A stretch of 64,000 nucleotides of DNA from Natrialba swarupiae (GCF_008245225.1 NZ_VTAW01000001.1:186001-250000), one strand, 5' to 3'. Shown: positions 8,201-17,341, counted from the first letter of the stretch. Notes: a model not told the origin generated them from the letters alone. A program made the numbers and translations.

Positions 8201-9553
8201 ATGTCGATGGCCGACGACTCCGACGATCGGGTCTACTACGTGATCAGCGACCTCCACATTGGCGGCGACGAACAGCTCGAGGAGGTCGACTACCTCCCGG
8301 AACTACTCGCGTTCCTCGAGGAGCTTCGCGAGAGCGACGAGGACGTGGAGTTGATCATCAACGGCGACGCGTTCGGACTCTGGGAGTTTACGACGGTCGA
8401 GGGGATCGAGAAGTTCGAGGTGCTCGAGGAGACGTATCCGACGCTGTTCGAGGCGTTGCGGGAAACCGGCGAAACAGTCCAGATCACGCTGTTACCGGGG
8501 AACCACGACCACGAGCTCGCCGCGTACGACGAGTACGCCGAGCGCTTTGACGCGTACAACGTCGACCTCGTTTCGGAGCAATCGATCGACAGAGCCGTCG
8601 GCGACCACGTGGTCCACTTCGAACACGGCCACCAGCGGGATCAAAACAACCGAATCGAGGACTGGGGCAACCCCCACTCGACGCCGCTTGGCTACTACTA
8701 CAACACGCTCGTCACGAGCCGCGCGGGTCAGCTCTCCGACCGCGGGCGGTACAACTGGCTGAAAGACGTGCAGGCGGTGACACCGACCGAACGGATGCCG
8801 ATCTGGCTCTTCTCGAAGTACTTCTACCGGGAGATGAATCCGGTGTTGCGGTACTCGCTGGTCCCGTTTCTGTTGTTGTTCAACATCAGTGCGATCGTCG
8901 CGATCCTCGCGGGGCTCGATCTCCTCGGCGTCTGGTCGATGCCGATCGACCGGACGGAGGCGTTTCTCGGCCAGTTCGGGATGGCCGGGACGGCGGCCTG
9001 GTTCCTGCTCGTGTTCAACGTCTCCCTCGCCGGTCTGTTGCTTCTTGTCGCCGTTCCACTGCACTTCATCCGCCGGGATATTCGCAAGACCGTCGACCGC
9101 TTTGGCGTGTTCGAGACCGAACTGACCGTCGATCCCGAAGCTCCGTACGAGGGTGCGGCGACCGAAATCTTCGCCGACCAGCCGGCGACGTCGATCTTCT
9201 GTTACGGCCACACGCACCGCCCGACGCTCCGCGAAGTCGACGGCGGAATCATGGTCAACACCGGCACTTGGCTCAAACGGCTTCACCGTCGGGACGGCAT
9301 CATCGGCGTCCTGCCACCGGTGTTTTACCCGTCGTATCAGCTCGCGTCGGTTCGAATCGCCGCCGAACCCGAGGGCGTCGCCGTCGAGTTCGAACAGATC
9401 AAGAAACCGAGCCCGGCGACGGAAGAACTCACGTGGACGGAACGCTTTTTCACCGCCGGGAGGGAGCCCGAACCCGAGTTCCCCGACAGATATCTCCTGG
9501 AGACGGAGCCGGAAGCGAAAGCGGTGACTCCGGAGCCGGGGATAGAGTCGTGA
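8201..9553 (+). CDS. Membrane-anchored calcineurin-like metallophosphoesterase
   Basis: 450 residues. The metal-binding motifs are split: SDLHIGG near residue 16, INGDAFGLWEF, LPGNHDHE near 108, HFEHGHQ, and finally GHTHRP near residue 335. Between the fourth and last motifs sits an insertion with two hydrophobic helices (about 222-246 and 263-286), so the enzyme should be tethered to the membrane inner face. The family includes UDP-diacylglucosamine pyrophosphatase-like enzymes, but the substrate here is unknown. The ATG at 8201 was chosen because the one at 8141 lies inside the hairpin repeat. Confidence 0.88.
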   Translation: MSMADDSDDRVYYVISDLHIGGDEQLEEVDYLPELLAFLEELRESDEDVELIINGDAFGLWEFTTVEGIEKFEVLEETYPTLFEALRETGETVQITLLPGNHDHELAAYDEYAERFDAYNVDLVSEQSIDRAVGDHVVHFEHGHQRDQNNRIEDWGNPHSTPLGYYYNTLVTSRAGQLSDRGRYNWLKDVQAVTPTERMPIWLFSKYFYREMNPVLRYSLVPFLLLFNISAIVAILAGLDLLGVWSMPIDRTEAFLGQFGMAGTAAWFLLVFNVSLAGLLLLVAVPLHFIRRDIRKTVDRFGVFETELTVDPEAPYEGAATEIFADQPATSIFCYGHTHRPTLREVDGGIMVNTGTWLKRLHRRDGIIGVLPPVFYPSYQLASVRIAAEPEGVAVEFEQIKKPSPATEELTWTERFFTAGREPEPEFPDRYLLETEPEAKAVTPEPGIES

Positions 9554-9599
9554 CGGCGCTCGAGATAGCGCCGATTTTTCGCTCGCAGTCGGAGGCCGG

Positions 9600-10343
9600 T
9601 CAGTCGCTCTGGATGCGCGGCGCGAGCATGTAGGTGACCTGTCCCTGTCCCTCACCGAAGCCGAAGTAGATCTTGACGGGGAACTCCTCACCGAGATCGA
9701 GTGTGACCTCCGTATCCGAAGGAATCGCCTTGTTCATATCTTTGAGATAGTCGAGTGAGAACAGCGAGTGGGCGGGGCCAAGCTGGAGGTCGATCAGGTC
9801 CTCCTGGGTGAGTTCGAGGTGGACGTCGTCGGTGTCACCCTCCGCGTCGACGTAGAAGAACTCCTCGCCTTCGTCGACGCCGAGTGCGATGTGATCGGAG
9901 ACCATATCCGCCGCCGTGACGGAGCGGTTGACGTCTTTCCCTTCGAGGATGACCTCCGCGGGGAGATCCAGGTCCGGAATATCGGGCTCCTGGCGGATCG
10001 AGTCGGGATCGATCAGCGCGAGGGTGTACTCGAGCCCGTCGATCTGGATGTGCAGCTTTCGGGTCTCCTCGTCGAGTTCGAGCTGGATGAGCTGGCCGGA
10101 CTCGGCCATCCCCGCGATGTCCTCGAGTCGGGAGAGGTCGACCCCGATCAGCCCGCCGTCGGCCTCGTAGGATTCGAACGCGGCCGCGTCGAGCGAGAGG
10201 TCGACCATCCCGACGTTCGCGGGGTCGACAGCCCGGATTTCGAGCCCGTCTTCCTCGAGGTGGATCTTACACTCGTCGACCAGCACGCTTACCGAATCGA
10301 GCGCGCTGGTGAGCGTTTCCGCGCTCACGATGGCCTTGAACAT
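9600..10343 (-). CDS. pcn: DNA polymerase sliding clamp PCNA
   Basis: The 247-residue archaeal sliding clamp, a homotrimeric ring that tethers replicative polymerase, ligase and FEN1 to [14 protein letters not shown] at the start, [21 protein letters not shown], the interdomain loop and the acidic strand [18 protein letters not shown] are typical; the end MLAPRIQSD is the usual haloarchaeal C terminus. An in-frame extension upstream (MATVRIPTH) is less likely than the canonical MFKAIV start. Confidence 0.96.
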   Translation of the reverse strand: MFKAIVSAETLTSALDSVSVLVDECKIHLEEDGLEIRAVDPANVGMVDLSLDAAAFESYEADGGLIGVDLSRLEDIAGMAESGQLIQLELDEETRKLHIQIDGLEYTLALIDPDSIRQEPDIPDLDLPAEVILEGKDVNRSVTAADMVSDHIALGVDEGEEFFYVDAEGDTDDVHLELTQEDLIDLQLGPAHSLFSLDYLKDMNKAIPSDTEVTLDLGEEFPVKIYFGFGEGQGQVTYMLAPRIQSD

Positions 10344-10423
10344 ATGCGTCGGGATACGAACGGTCGCCATAAAAAGCCACCCTTTACGCGCGGGAGACCC
10401 CCTCCCGGCCGCTCGAGCGTGGA

Positions 10424-10666
10424 TCAGTACTTCTCGCGCAGGCGGATCTCCCCGTCGGTTATCTCGTCGATCGCGTCGAGTCGGAGCGGGTACCGGCTCT
10501 GGGCGTCCCGTCCCCAGCCGAGTCGAGACTTGAGTTCGCCGCCGATCTCTTGGTTCGGCTCGACGTAGGCCGTCCCGTCGTCGACGTCGACGACGACGCC
10601 GACCTCGTCGCCGCTGCCGTCGATTACGCGTTTTCCGTCGTCTTCCGCCGTGGGTTCTTCGCCCAT
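10424..10666 (-). CDS. PRC-barrel-like small protein
   Basis: 80 residues, strongly acidic. It resembles haloarchaeal PRC-barrel proteins: a beta-rich core [20 protein letters not shown], then a conserved [29 protein letters not shown]-barrel proteins bind RNA or partner proteins in RNA maturation and electron transport; the role here is unknown. It lies 80 bp upstream of pcn on the same strand, possibly co-transcribed. Confidence 0.75.
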   Translation of the reverse strand: MGEEPTAEDDGKRVIDGSGDEVGVVVDVDDGTAYVEPNQEIGGELKSRLGWGRDAQSRYPLRLDAIDEITDGEIRLREKY

Positions 10667-10750
10667 GGTCCGGCCTCCGCTTCTCGTTCGGATAACTGCT
10701 CACCTGGGCGTTGCAACCCGTCGGTTATCGGCGCGCTCGGCCGATCGGGG

Positions 10751-11067
10751 TCAGGATTCGATCTTTTCGACGAGTTCGCGCGCTCGTTCCTTGGCGGTTT
10801 CTTCGTCGACGCCTTTCTCGATCAGGACGCTCGCCACCTCCCAGTCGTCTTCACCCTCGAGTCGGCCGGTTCGGACCTCGCTTCCCGCCGAAACCGAATC
10901 GGTGCGGGGTTTTCCGCCCAGTCGGGCGTTCGAATCTCGTCGTACCGGTCGGGGTTGCCAAACCTGACGTGTACGTACTCGTTCTCCGATTCGACTACAG
11001 TACCAACTGGAACGATCACACACTGATCGCCGATTCGTCTGACGAGTAGGTGTGCAATGACTTTCAA
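10751..11067 (-). pseudogene. Small acidic protein gene broken by one frameshift
   Basis: Two overlapping frames each read as good acidic protein for only half their length. The first (from about 11040) gives VVESENEYVHVRF and EIRTPDWAENP; the second gives SAGSEVRTGRLEGEDDWEV and VDEETAKERARELVEKIES. Outside these parts both frames turn arginine-rich. They join if one base is restored in the run at about 10908-10915 (GAAAACCCCGC on the minus strand), giving one protein of about 90 residues. No good ATG remains and the 5' end runs into hairpin repeat copy 3. It may be a pseudogene or an assembly error. Confidence 0.5.
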
Positions 11068-11077
11068 CGTGTACTAC
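11005..11077 (+). repeat. Dispersed hairpin element, copy 3 (diverged)
   Basis: A degenerate copy of the element at 8079 and 29206. It keeps GATCGCCGAT, the GTCTG loop, GTGTGCAATGAC and a TTCA...GTACTA end, but its outer stems are eroded. It lies just beyond the cupin stop and over the 5' end of the frameshifted small gene. Confidence 0.6.
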
Positions 11078-11114
11078 AACGGTGTGCCCTGCGAGTGTCG
11101 GATTCCGTGGGTGT

Positions 11115-11480
11115 TCACCTCTCGTAGACGTGCCCGTCGCTGATCGGCGGTGCTCCCATTCCGATTACTTTCGTTCGGGCTTCGGAGTCGTTGTGTGCCC
11201 GGTGTGGGCTCTCGGCGTCGGCGACGAAGAACTCTCCCTGATCGACGCGGTAGACGCGGTCGGGCGTCTCCACGCTCAGTTCTCCCTCGAGGACGTAGAA
11301 CGCCTCCTCCTGTGTCTCGTGGTAGTGCAGGCCCGACAGCGGAATCTCCTCGCCGGGTGCGACGTCGTACACCCGGAGCCCCATCTGCTCCATGCCAGCG
11401 GCTTCACTAACGTAGCGCATCTCCGAGGGTCGGTCCGGCTCCGGCTCGAGGTTGTCCGGATCGACGATGTGGTATCCCAT
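11115..11480 (-). CDS. Cupin-domain protein
   Basis: A single small cupin barrel of 121 residues. Metal-ligand motif 1 is GLHYHETQEEAFYVLEGE (two His and a Glu) and motif 2 is SPHRAHN. The N terminus MGYHIVDPDNLEPEPDRP was used to set the start at 11480, because the longer frame to 11627 adds arginine-rich sequence. A paralogue with the same order (D-P-x-x-L-E-P, HYHE, PHRAYN) lies at 59852. Substrate unknown. Confidence 0.88.
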   Translation of the reverse strand: MGYHIVDPDNLEPEPDRPSEMRYVSEAAGMEQMGLRVYDVAPGEEIPLSGLHYHETQEEAFYVLEGELSVETPDRVYRVDQGEFFVADAESPHRAHNDSEARTKVIGMGAPPISDGHVYER

Positions 11481-11668
11481 ACCAACCCATCGTCGGCGGG
11501 ACGTGGTGAACGCTTTGGTGGTGTGTCTGGGAGGTACATTCGACGACGGTCCGGTCGGCCTCGAGTGTGGGCGCGTTCGGCTGGCAACTGATAGGGAGTA
11601 TTGTCGACACGCAGCGAGTCTGCACACGGAACCGAGCGACCTGAGCGGCGGGTGCGCCGGGACATCGG

Positions 11669-11684
11669 TACAGCAATCCGTATG
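11669..11684 (-). repeat. Dispersed CATACGGATTGCTGTA motif
   Basis: A minus-strand copy of the short dispersed motif also seen at 3193, 16710, 28215, 36011 and 47850. Here it stands alone between the cupin gene and a decayed exported-protein gene. Confidence 0.45.
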
Positions 11685-11752
11685 AATCGACGCTATAGTG
11701 TCTGTAGTAACGAACTCCGGCGTAACCTGGATGATTACTGATGGGTTAGTGT

Positions 11753-12099
11753 GTGCTTATTTATGACTACTTCTATCCAACTCTCATGTATCCAGTCCGC
11801 GACGACCTCTACGCGCTTGAGGTCGCCGACAACGTGTCGCTGCCGTCGACGAACCGGACAACGAACTGCAATTCGAGATCGATGGATCGCGTTCCACTGA
11901 TATCAGCGGTTCTTCCGGCTCCGGCGGTGGCGTCGGACCGGCGGACGACGGAATCTCTGGTGATGTCGAGACTAGAAACGATCGGTCGAACGAATCCACC
12001 GATGACGACGTTCCTGGCTTCGGCGTCCTGATCACGATAGTCGCGATACTCCTCGTGGTCGTGCGCTTTCGCGAGCACGTCGATGATCGGCTTCCCTGA
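11753..12099 (+). pseudogene. Remnant of a surface protein with PGF-CTERM-like anchor
   Basis: The frame ending at TGA 12097-12099 reads an acidic serine/glycine-rich stalk (DEPDNELQFEIDG, GSSGSGGGVG), then DDVPGFGVLITIVAILLVVV and a positively charged end. This is a typical haloarchaeal PGF-CTERM sorting signal (P-G-F, membrane helix, basic tail). The frame has no start: it is closed by TGA at 11818. A second frame just upstream reads DDLYALEVADNV, so the 5' part appears shifted and truncated. The rest of the gene is absent. Confidence 0.5.
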
Positions 12100-12165
12100 C
12101 GGCTGTTCCGGTCTATACCATCGAACGATCGAGTATATTACCTAGCAGGTGGATGAAATAAACAG

Positions 12166-12549
12166 ATGGCGGACGACGAGAGAACCCATACCGTGACGGG
12201 CTCACACCAGCGGACGATCGTAGTCGCCGACGACGAGCCGCTGTACGCCGACGCGCACTCGCGAATGCTCGCCGATCGGTACGACGTGAAAACGGTCTAC
12301 AGTGGAGCGGCGGCCCTCGAGGCCGTCGACGATTCGGTCGACGTCCTCCTCGTCGACCGACGGATGCCTAGCCTCTCGGGCGACGAACTGCTCGAGACCC
12401 TCGCAGAGCGTGGCGCGACGTGTCGAACGATCGTGGTTTCCGCCATCGACCCGTCCACGGATGCCCTCGAGGTGAAGACCGACGGCTACCTCACCAAGCC
12501 CGTCACCCAGCGCCAACTCGCGGACTGCATCGAACGGGTCCTCGAGTAG
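12166..12549 (+). CDS. Response-regulator receiver protein
   Basis: A 127-residue receiver domain with no attached output domain. The acidic pocket is Asp22-Asp23, the phosphoacceptor is Asp64 in VLLVDRRMPS, the switch residue is Ser92 in VVSAID and the conserved lysine is Lys111 in YLTKPV. Stand-alone receivers pass phosphate to a partner or bind kinases. The histidine kinase at 12722 is the obvious partner, transcribed in the same direction 172 bp downstream. A TATA-like GTATATTAC lies at about 12131. Confidence 0.92.
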   Translation: MADDERTHTVTGSHQRTIVVADDEPLYADAHSRMLADRYDVKTVYSGAAALEAVDDSVDVLLVDRRMPSLSGDELLETLAERGATCRTIVVSAIDPSTDALEVKTDGYLTKPVTQRQLADCIERVLE

Positions 12550-12721
12550 GTCTCTCGCTCGTCGATGTTCGAACAGTCGCATCTCCGTCGGCATCGGTCC
12601 ACCCCAGCCATCGATCCAACTCCGGAACGGATTCACCCTCGCCGTCATTCAATCCAGGCACCGGTCCACAGCGCCGATCTCGGACCGAACGTATTTGACC
12701 TCGCTGTGCAATCGAACGGAC

Positions 12722-14728
12722 GTGGCTCAAGAGTTTACCGCGATACACGCCATCTCTCTCGTGCTTATCGGCCTCTTGAACCTCGTTCTCGCCGTGCTCG
12801 TTCCGCGGACCCGACCGAAAACCGACGTCCTTCCGCTGGCGGTCTTTCTCTTTGGAATCGCACTGTGGACGATTCCGCAGGGGCTTCTCCTCGTCGAGAC
12901 CGATCCAACGGTCGGGTTTGCACTCGCGAAGACCGTCGACTCCGGCGCGGTCGTCATGTCGACTGGACTGTTTCAGTTCGCGATGGCCTACGCCGGCCGC
13001 AAACTCCGGAAGCGCCAGTTGGCGATCATCTACGCCGTAACCGGCGCGTGGATCGTCCTGACCTGGACGAACCCCGCTCACTTCCTGATGCACGAACCGA
13101 TGCAGTTCACCGAGGTTCTCCTCCCCGTAGAGGAGTACCAGAATCCGATCTACTGGCTCTACGTCCTCTACAACTGGGGGCTCTCTGGTGGCGGAATCTA
13201 CGTTTTCTTCCTCGAGTATCTCGACTCCCGAGGAAGCGGCGTCTACCACAAGCAAGCGAGGCTGGTCGTGCTCGCACCGTTGATTCCGGGGGCCGCCAAC
13301 GTCCTCGCTCACAACGGAACGACAGAGATCAACTACTCCGTCTGGGGGTTCGGCGCGACCGGCATCCTGATCGCGGTCGCCCTCTACCGGTATCGGTGGC
13401 TCGATCTCGTTCCGATCGCGCGTGATAACGTTATCGAGGGAATGCGCGACGGCTACCTCGTCGTCGACGACGAACGACGGGTCGTTGATCGGAACCCGGC
13501 CGCTCGATCACTGCTCGGCGACGAGAAGATCGTCGGACAGTCGGTTACCGACGTTCTCCCGGAGAGCCGACGACTGCTGGCGGGAACCATCCAGGAGTTG
13601 ACGATCACCAGAGACGGGACGACGGTCGATGTGACCGTCTCCGCCGTCCGCGACGAGAGAACCGAAGGGGCCGTGTTGATGCTCAGGGACGTTACCGACC
13701 AGCGTCGAGCAGAGAAGCGCTTTCAGGCGCTCATCGAGAACGTCTCCGACGTCGTCACCGTCGTCGACGAGGACGGGACCGTTACGTACGTCAGTCCGTC
13801 CGTGCGGTCCGTTCTCGGCTACGACCCGTCCGACCTCGTCGGTGAATCGCTGTTCGAACTCGTTCACGCGGACGACCGCGCCGACGCAATCGACGAGTTT
13901 GCCGGGCTCGTCACCTACTCCAACACCGAAGCCCGGTTCGAGTATCGCGTCCGTCATCGGGACGGCAGCTGGCTCGTCTTCGAGGGGATTGCCGTCGACT
14001 TGCTCGACAACGGCATCATCGACGGGGTCGTCATCAACTCCCGCGACGTGACCGACCGCATCGCTCGCGAACGGGAACTCGAGCGAACCAACCAGCGCTT
14101 AGACGAGTTCGCGGGCGTGATCAGCCACGACCTGCAAACGCCGCTCGGGATCGCACAGACCTACGCACAGTTCGCCGAACGCTCCTCGAGCGAGGACGAC
14201 TTTCAGACGCTCCACGACGCACACGAACGAATGGAGACGATGATCACGAACCTTCTGACGATGGCCAGGACCGGGACGACGCTCGAGGAACCATCCCCGG
14301 TCTCGATTCAGTCGGTTGCGGAGGAGGCCTGGAGTGGGATCTGGGCTCGCGAGGCCACCCTCGAGTGCGATCTCGAGGACGGCTGGACGGTCCCCGGCGA
14401 TCACGACCAGTTGCTCCACGTGTTCGAGAACCTCTTTCGGAACGCCGTCGAACACAACGACTCACCCATAACCGTTCGAGTCGCACACATCGACGACGAT
14501 CCCAACCAGGGGTTTCTCGTCGAAGACGACGGGCGAGGGATCTCCCCCGAGAACCGAGAGATCGTGTTCGACCGCGGACACTCTACGACCGAAGGCGGGG
14601 CTGGATTCGGACTCGCGATCGTCCGTGACGTGGTCAAGGCCCACGGGTGGCAGATCGCCGTCCGTGATCGCCCCGACGGCGGTGCTCGATTCGAAGTCGA
14701 TCTGAATTCGCGGTCGGATCTCTCGTGA
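12722..14728 (+). CDS. Membrane sensor histidine kinase with two PAS domains
   Basis: About 668 residues. The N-terminal third is a seven-helix membrane sensor like the haloarchaeal 7TM histidine-kinase N domain (starts EFTAIHAISLVLIGLLNLVLAVL). Two PAS domains follow (about 230-325 and 335-455; the second has VSPSVRSVLGYDPSDLVGE). HisKA has the phosphoacceptor His469 in VISHDLQTPLG. The ATPase domain shows the N box (FENLFRNAVEH), DDGRGI and the G2 box GFGLAIV. Start choice is uncertain: GTG at 12722 gives a short N terminus, and TTG at 12695 is the alternative. Confidence 0.93.
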   Translation: MAQEFTAIHAISLVLIGLLNLVLAVLVPRTRPKTDVLPLAVFLFGIALWTIPQGLLLVETDPTVGFALAKTVDSGAVVMSTGLFQFAMAYAGRKLRKRQLAIIYAVTGAWIVLTWTNPAHFLMHEPMQFTEVLLPVEEYQNPIYWLYVLYNWGLSGGGIYVFFLEYLDSRGSGVYHKQARLVVLAPLIPGAANVLAHNGTTEINYSVWGFGATGILIAVALYRYRWLDLVPIARDNVIEGMRDGYLVVDDERRVVDRNPAARSLLGDEKIVGQSVTDVLPESRRLLAGTIQELTITRDGTTVDVTVSAVRDERTEGAVLMLRDVTDQRRAEKRFQALIENVSDVVTVVDEDGTVTYVSPSVRSVLGYDPSDLVGESLFELVHADDRADAIDEFAGLVTYSNTEARFEYRVRHRDGSWLVFEGIAVDLLDNGIIDGVVINSRDVTDRIARERELERTNQRLDEFAGVISHDLQTPLGIAQTYAQFAERSSSEDDFQTLHDAHERMETMITNLLTMARTGTTLEEPSPVSIQSVAEEAWSGIWAREATLECDLEDGWTVPGDHDQLLHVFENLFRNAVEHNDSPITVRVAHIDDDPNQGFLVEDDGRGISPENREIVFDRGHSTTEGGAGFGLAIVRDVVKAHGWQIAVRDRPDGGARFEVDLNSRSDLS

Positions 14729-14925
14729 GGCTGTCCGGGTTTGGCCGTCGCCGCCGACTCGATTACCTGTATTTGCCCAAGTCCACTTGCGAACTCTCGA
14801 GGTCGATGTCGTCCACTTCCGCCGTTCGCTCCACGTTACTCCACTCGTCTCGAGTACAGTCCCGCCAGCAGTCTCGTCCGTCTCGGCTTTCCCTCGAGTT
14901 TCACGACATCGTTTGCGATGCAGCG

Positions 14926-15168
14926 TGTGTTGGGCGCGATTTGAACCACGCGAAGCCGTTTCGGATCACTCGCTTCCAGAGCTATCTCCCTCTTTCGAGC
15001 CGTGCCGGTTCCGTCAGCCGTCGCTTGCGGAGTTGTTCGTCGCAAAAGCGGGCCGGGCGCGGTTATGAACTACGCCCAGAAATGCTCGCTTCGCTGCGCT
15101 TTCTGGTCTACTTCAAATCGTGCCTGCCGGTTCGCTTACCGATTCGCTCCGCTCATCGGTTCGCTGCA
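14926..15168 (-). repeat. Two imperfect copies of the tRNA-Lys 3' end, about 120 bp apart
   Basis: The last roughly 20 bases of tRNA-Lys (plus-strand GGGCCGGGCGCGATTTGAAC) recur imperfectly upstream at 15050-15070 and, shorter, at 14932-14946. The three GGGCGC cores sit at 14932, 15055 and 15175, a spacing of 120-123 bp, and the sequence between is loosely alike. Such 3'-end copies are what repeated integration at a tRNA attachment site would leave. No integrase is visible. Otherwise the 440 bp after the kinase gene holds no gene. Confidence 0.6.
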
Positions 15169-15242
<74 letters not shown>

Positions 15243-15323
15243 TGTACTGTAACGTATCGGTGAGCGGTGGTTAAACGTTTTCTTTCTCTCTCCGCGGACG
15301 TTCCGGGTGTCCCCTCGGGCGGA

Positions 15324-16010
15324 CTAGTCTTCGAAGTACGTTTCGAGCGCCTCCGTGACGATTTCGCCGGGTTCGACGTCCTCGATCGATGCCCGGCGAC
15401 GGAGGTCACGGTAGGTCGGCGGTGAGAGAGTGAGCTCGAGTTCCCCCAGTCTGGCGTCGTACTCGGCCAGCGCCTCGTGGATCGGTGTGTCGTCGTTGAG
15501 CGAACTCGCGATGCTTCGGACCTCCCGAACGGTGAGATCGCCGTCGATCGAAGCCCACGCGAGCAACAGTCGTTCCTCGCCGCCGACGCGGGCGATGTGT
15601 TTCGCCGCTGTGGGCGCGATTTTCCCGAGCGCGACCTGCTTGCGGACCGACCGCGGAAGATCGTGTACGCGCGCCCATTTGCGGATGAACGAGACCGTCG
15701 CGTCGTCTCCTGCACGCTCGGCAGCGGCCTTGTACGATCCTTCTCCGCGAACGAGTGCGGCACAGGCTGCCGCGCCGCGCAGCATGTAGAGGTGATCGTC
15801 GTCGCTCGCACCGCTTGCGAACTCGGCGACCGTCTTCGCGGCCTCCTCGAGACTGTCGGGATCGTCGGGATCGAACTGGACGGCCTGGCGGGCCCGCGTC
15901 CCGGTGACCGATTCGTCGCCTCGGATAACCGGCGCACCGACCGGCGATTCGCGGTCAGTCGGGATCGATCGACCACGTTCGCCGTGGCCACCGGGTCGAT
16001 TGTCGGTCAT
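15324..16010 (-). CDS. DUF7119-like protein with ParB/KorB-type helix-turn-helix features
   Basis: A 228-residue cytosolic protein. The N-terminal third is polar and acidic (GRSIPTDRESPVGAPVIRGDESV). The middle looks like a ParB/KorB-type helix-turn-helix (SYKAAAERAGDDATVSFIRKWARVHDLP, then KIAPTAAKHIARV). The C-terminal part, LSPPTYRDLRRRASIEDVEPGEIV, is helical. The pattern matches what I recall of a haloarchaea-specific family (DUF7119); DNA binding is inferred. A TCTTTTTCAC box near 16040 suggests a leaderless start at 16010. Confidence 0.8.
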   Translation of the reverse strand: MTDNRPGGHGERGRSIPTDRESPVGAPVIRGDESVTGTRARQAVQFDPDDPDSLEEAAKTVAEFASGASDDDHLYMLRGAAACAALVRGEGSYKAAAERAGDDATVSFIRKWARVHDLPRSVRKQVALGKIAPTAAKHIARVGGEERLLLAWASIDGDLTVREVRSIASSLNDDTPIHEALAEYDARLGELELTLSPPTYRDLRRRASIEDVEPGEIVTEALETYFED

Positions 16011-16045
16011 GTGTTTCAGTACGAACTTCGGTGTGAAAAAGATCG

Positions 16046-16198
16046 CTACCTGCTGTCGTTTTCCTTTTCACGTTTCTCGGCGAGGTGCTCCCAGATCTCC
16101 GTACACCCTGCTCCCTCTTCGACGTCCTCGAGGTGGGCGTCGTCGCGTTCGTCGCCCTGCTCACTCCGCTTGGCTTTGCACTCGGCCGAGTCGGTCAT
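16046..16198 (-). CDS. 50-residue acidic protein with C-x3-WEHL motif
   Basis: A small charged protein: MTDSAECKAKRSEQGDERDD, then LEDVEEGAGCTEIWEHLAEKRE. The G-x-G-C-T-E-I-W-E-H-L block looks like a conserved haloarchaeal small-protein motif; two cysteines could bind metal or form a redox pair. TTTATGC at 16221-16227 lies about 26 nt before the ATG, which supports a leaderless start here rather than at the longer in-frame ATG at 16351. It sits just upstream of the DUF7119-like gene. Function unknown. Confidence 0.7.
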   Translation of the reverse strand: MTDSAECKAKRSEQGDERDDAHLEDVEEGAGCTEIWEHLAEKREKENDSR

Positions 16199-16864
16199 TA
16201 CCCTTCGTTCGAATTCGACTTGCATAAACGTCGCTTCGGCCGCAAACGATACCCGTGCTCTGCCGTATCGGATACTGCTGCCGCTATCTCTGACGGATAA
16301 TTCGTCGGGACCCCGGAGCACTCTCGTGGTTTCGGTTCGGCCGCCCGTCACAGCTCGAATTACGGCGATCTATCGCGCTGGCGTGTCGGCGAATCCACGA
16401 CGCGCCCCCTCCTCCGCGTCGGTTGCCGTCTCTCCGATCGCCGACCGTTATTTGCCGCTCCGACGGGGACGAGACGGTGTCGCAAAAACGGCCGGTAGAT
16501 GGCACGGTCATCACGACGCTATCGATCGCCCGCGACGAACCCATCGTCGGTCTCCGACAGTTTCGTTCGACCGCTCTCGAGTTTCCGATCGGCCGTCGGT
16601 TCGTGATCTCTCGCTATCGAACTCGGTGATGGTTCGGCGGTTGGGAGCATACGGACCGCTATGGGCTCGTTCCGGCCGACCGCAGAACGGTGAACGATCG
16701 ATCGGCAATCATACGGATTGCTGTCCCGATTTCCCGAAGACCGCACGACGGCTCGAAGCAGTATCGGAACCAACCGGTAGCAGGTCGTATCGCCGTCGGT
16801 AAGCAGGATCTCCGTTTCACGGTCGACGCGATTGCTTTTGGTACTGGAGATCCAATCTCGTCGC
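16199..16864. other. Intergenic region without a recognised gene
   Basis: About 660 bp between the 50-residue gene and rimI. Open frames are arginine/serine-rich and lack family features. The one recognisable element is a plus-strand copy of the dispersed motif, CATACGGATTGCTGTCCCGAT, at 16710-16730. Confidence 0.5.
16710..16730 (+). repeat. Dispersed ATACGGATTGCTGT motif
   Basis: The clearest single copy, continuing CCCGAT. Other copies are at 3193, 11669, 28215-28259 (as an inverted pair), 36011 and 47850 (inverted pair). All are intergenic. Confidence 0.5.
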
Positions 16865-17341
16865 GTGACGATTCGGGTCTCGGCCGGGGACGACGGAAAC
16901 GTATCGATCCGGCCCGCAGAGCGTGCTGATCTCCTTGCGGTCGTACACATCGAAAACGCGTCGTTCTCACAGCCCTGGCCGTACGACGCTTTCGAGGGGT
17001 TTCTCGACGAATCCGGATTTCTGATCGCCGAACACGATGGCGACGTCGTCGGCTACGTCGTCGCCGACGTCTCTCGGAATTTCGGCCGCCAACTCGGTCA
17101 CGTCAAAGACGTCGCCGTCCACCCCGAACGGCGCGGACTCGGCATCGGCTCCGCGTTGCTCACTCGCGCTCTGGCCGTACTCGTTGCCCAGGGCGCCGAC
17201 ACCGTCAAACTCGAGGTCAGGCAGTCGAACGACGGGGCAAAACGGCTCTATCGGAACTTCGGTTTCGAACCGCTTCGACGCGTCCCCGGCTACTACGAGG
17301 ACGGTGAGGACGCCATCGTGATGATCCGCAAACTCGAGTGA
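16865..17341 (+). CDS. rimI: RimI-type N-alpha-acetyltransferase
   Basis: A GNAT acetyltransferase of 158 residues in the RimI/ArdA-NAT group, which acetylates protein N termini using acetyl-CoA. Recognisable blocks are VSIRPAERADLLAV, ENASFSQPWPYDAF, the acetyl-CoA loop VHPERRGLGIGSALL and LEVRQSNDGAKRLYRNFGF. The GTG at 16865 places the domain ten residues in, as in relatives; the TTG at 16832 would add a non-homologous leader. Archaeal RimI is broad in substrate and not limited to ribosomal protein S18. Confidence 0.9.
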   Translation: MTIRVSAGDDGNVSIRPAERADLLAVVHIENASFSQPWPYDAFEGFLDESGFLIAEHDGDVVGYVVADVSRNFGRQLGHVKDVAVHPERRGLGIGSALLTRALAVLVAQGADTVKLEVRQSNDGAKRLYRNFGFEPLRRVPGYYEDGEDAIVMIRKLE

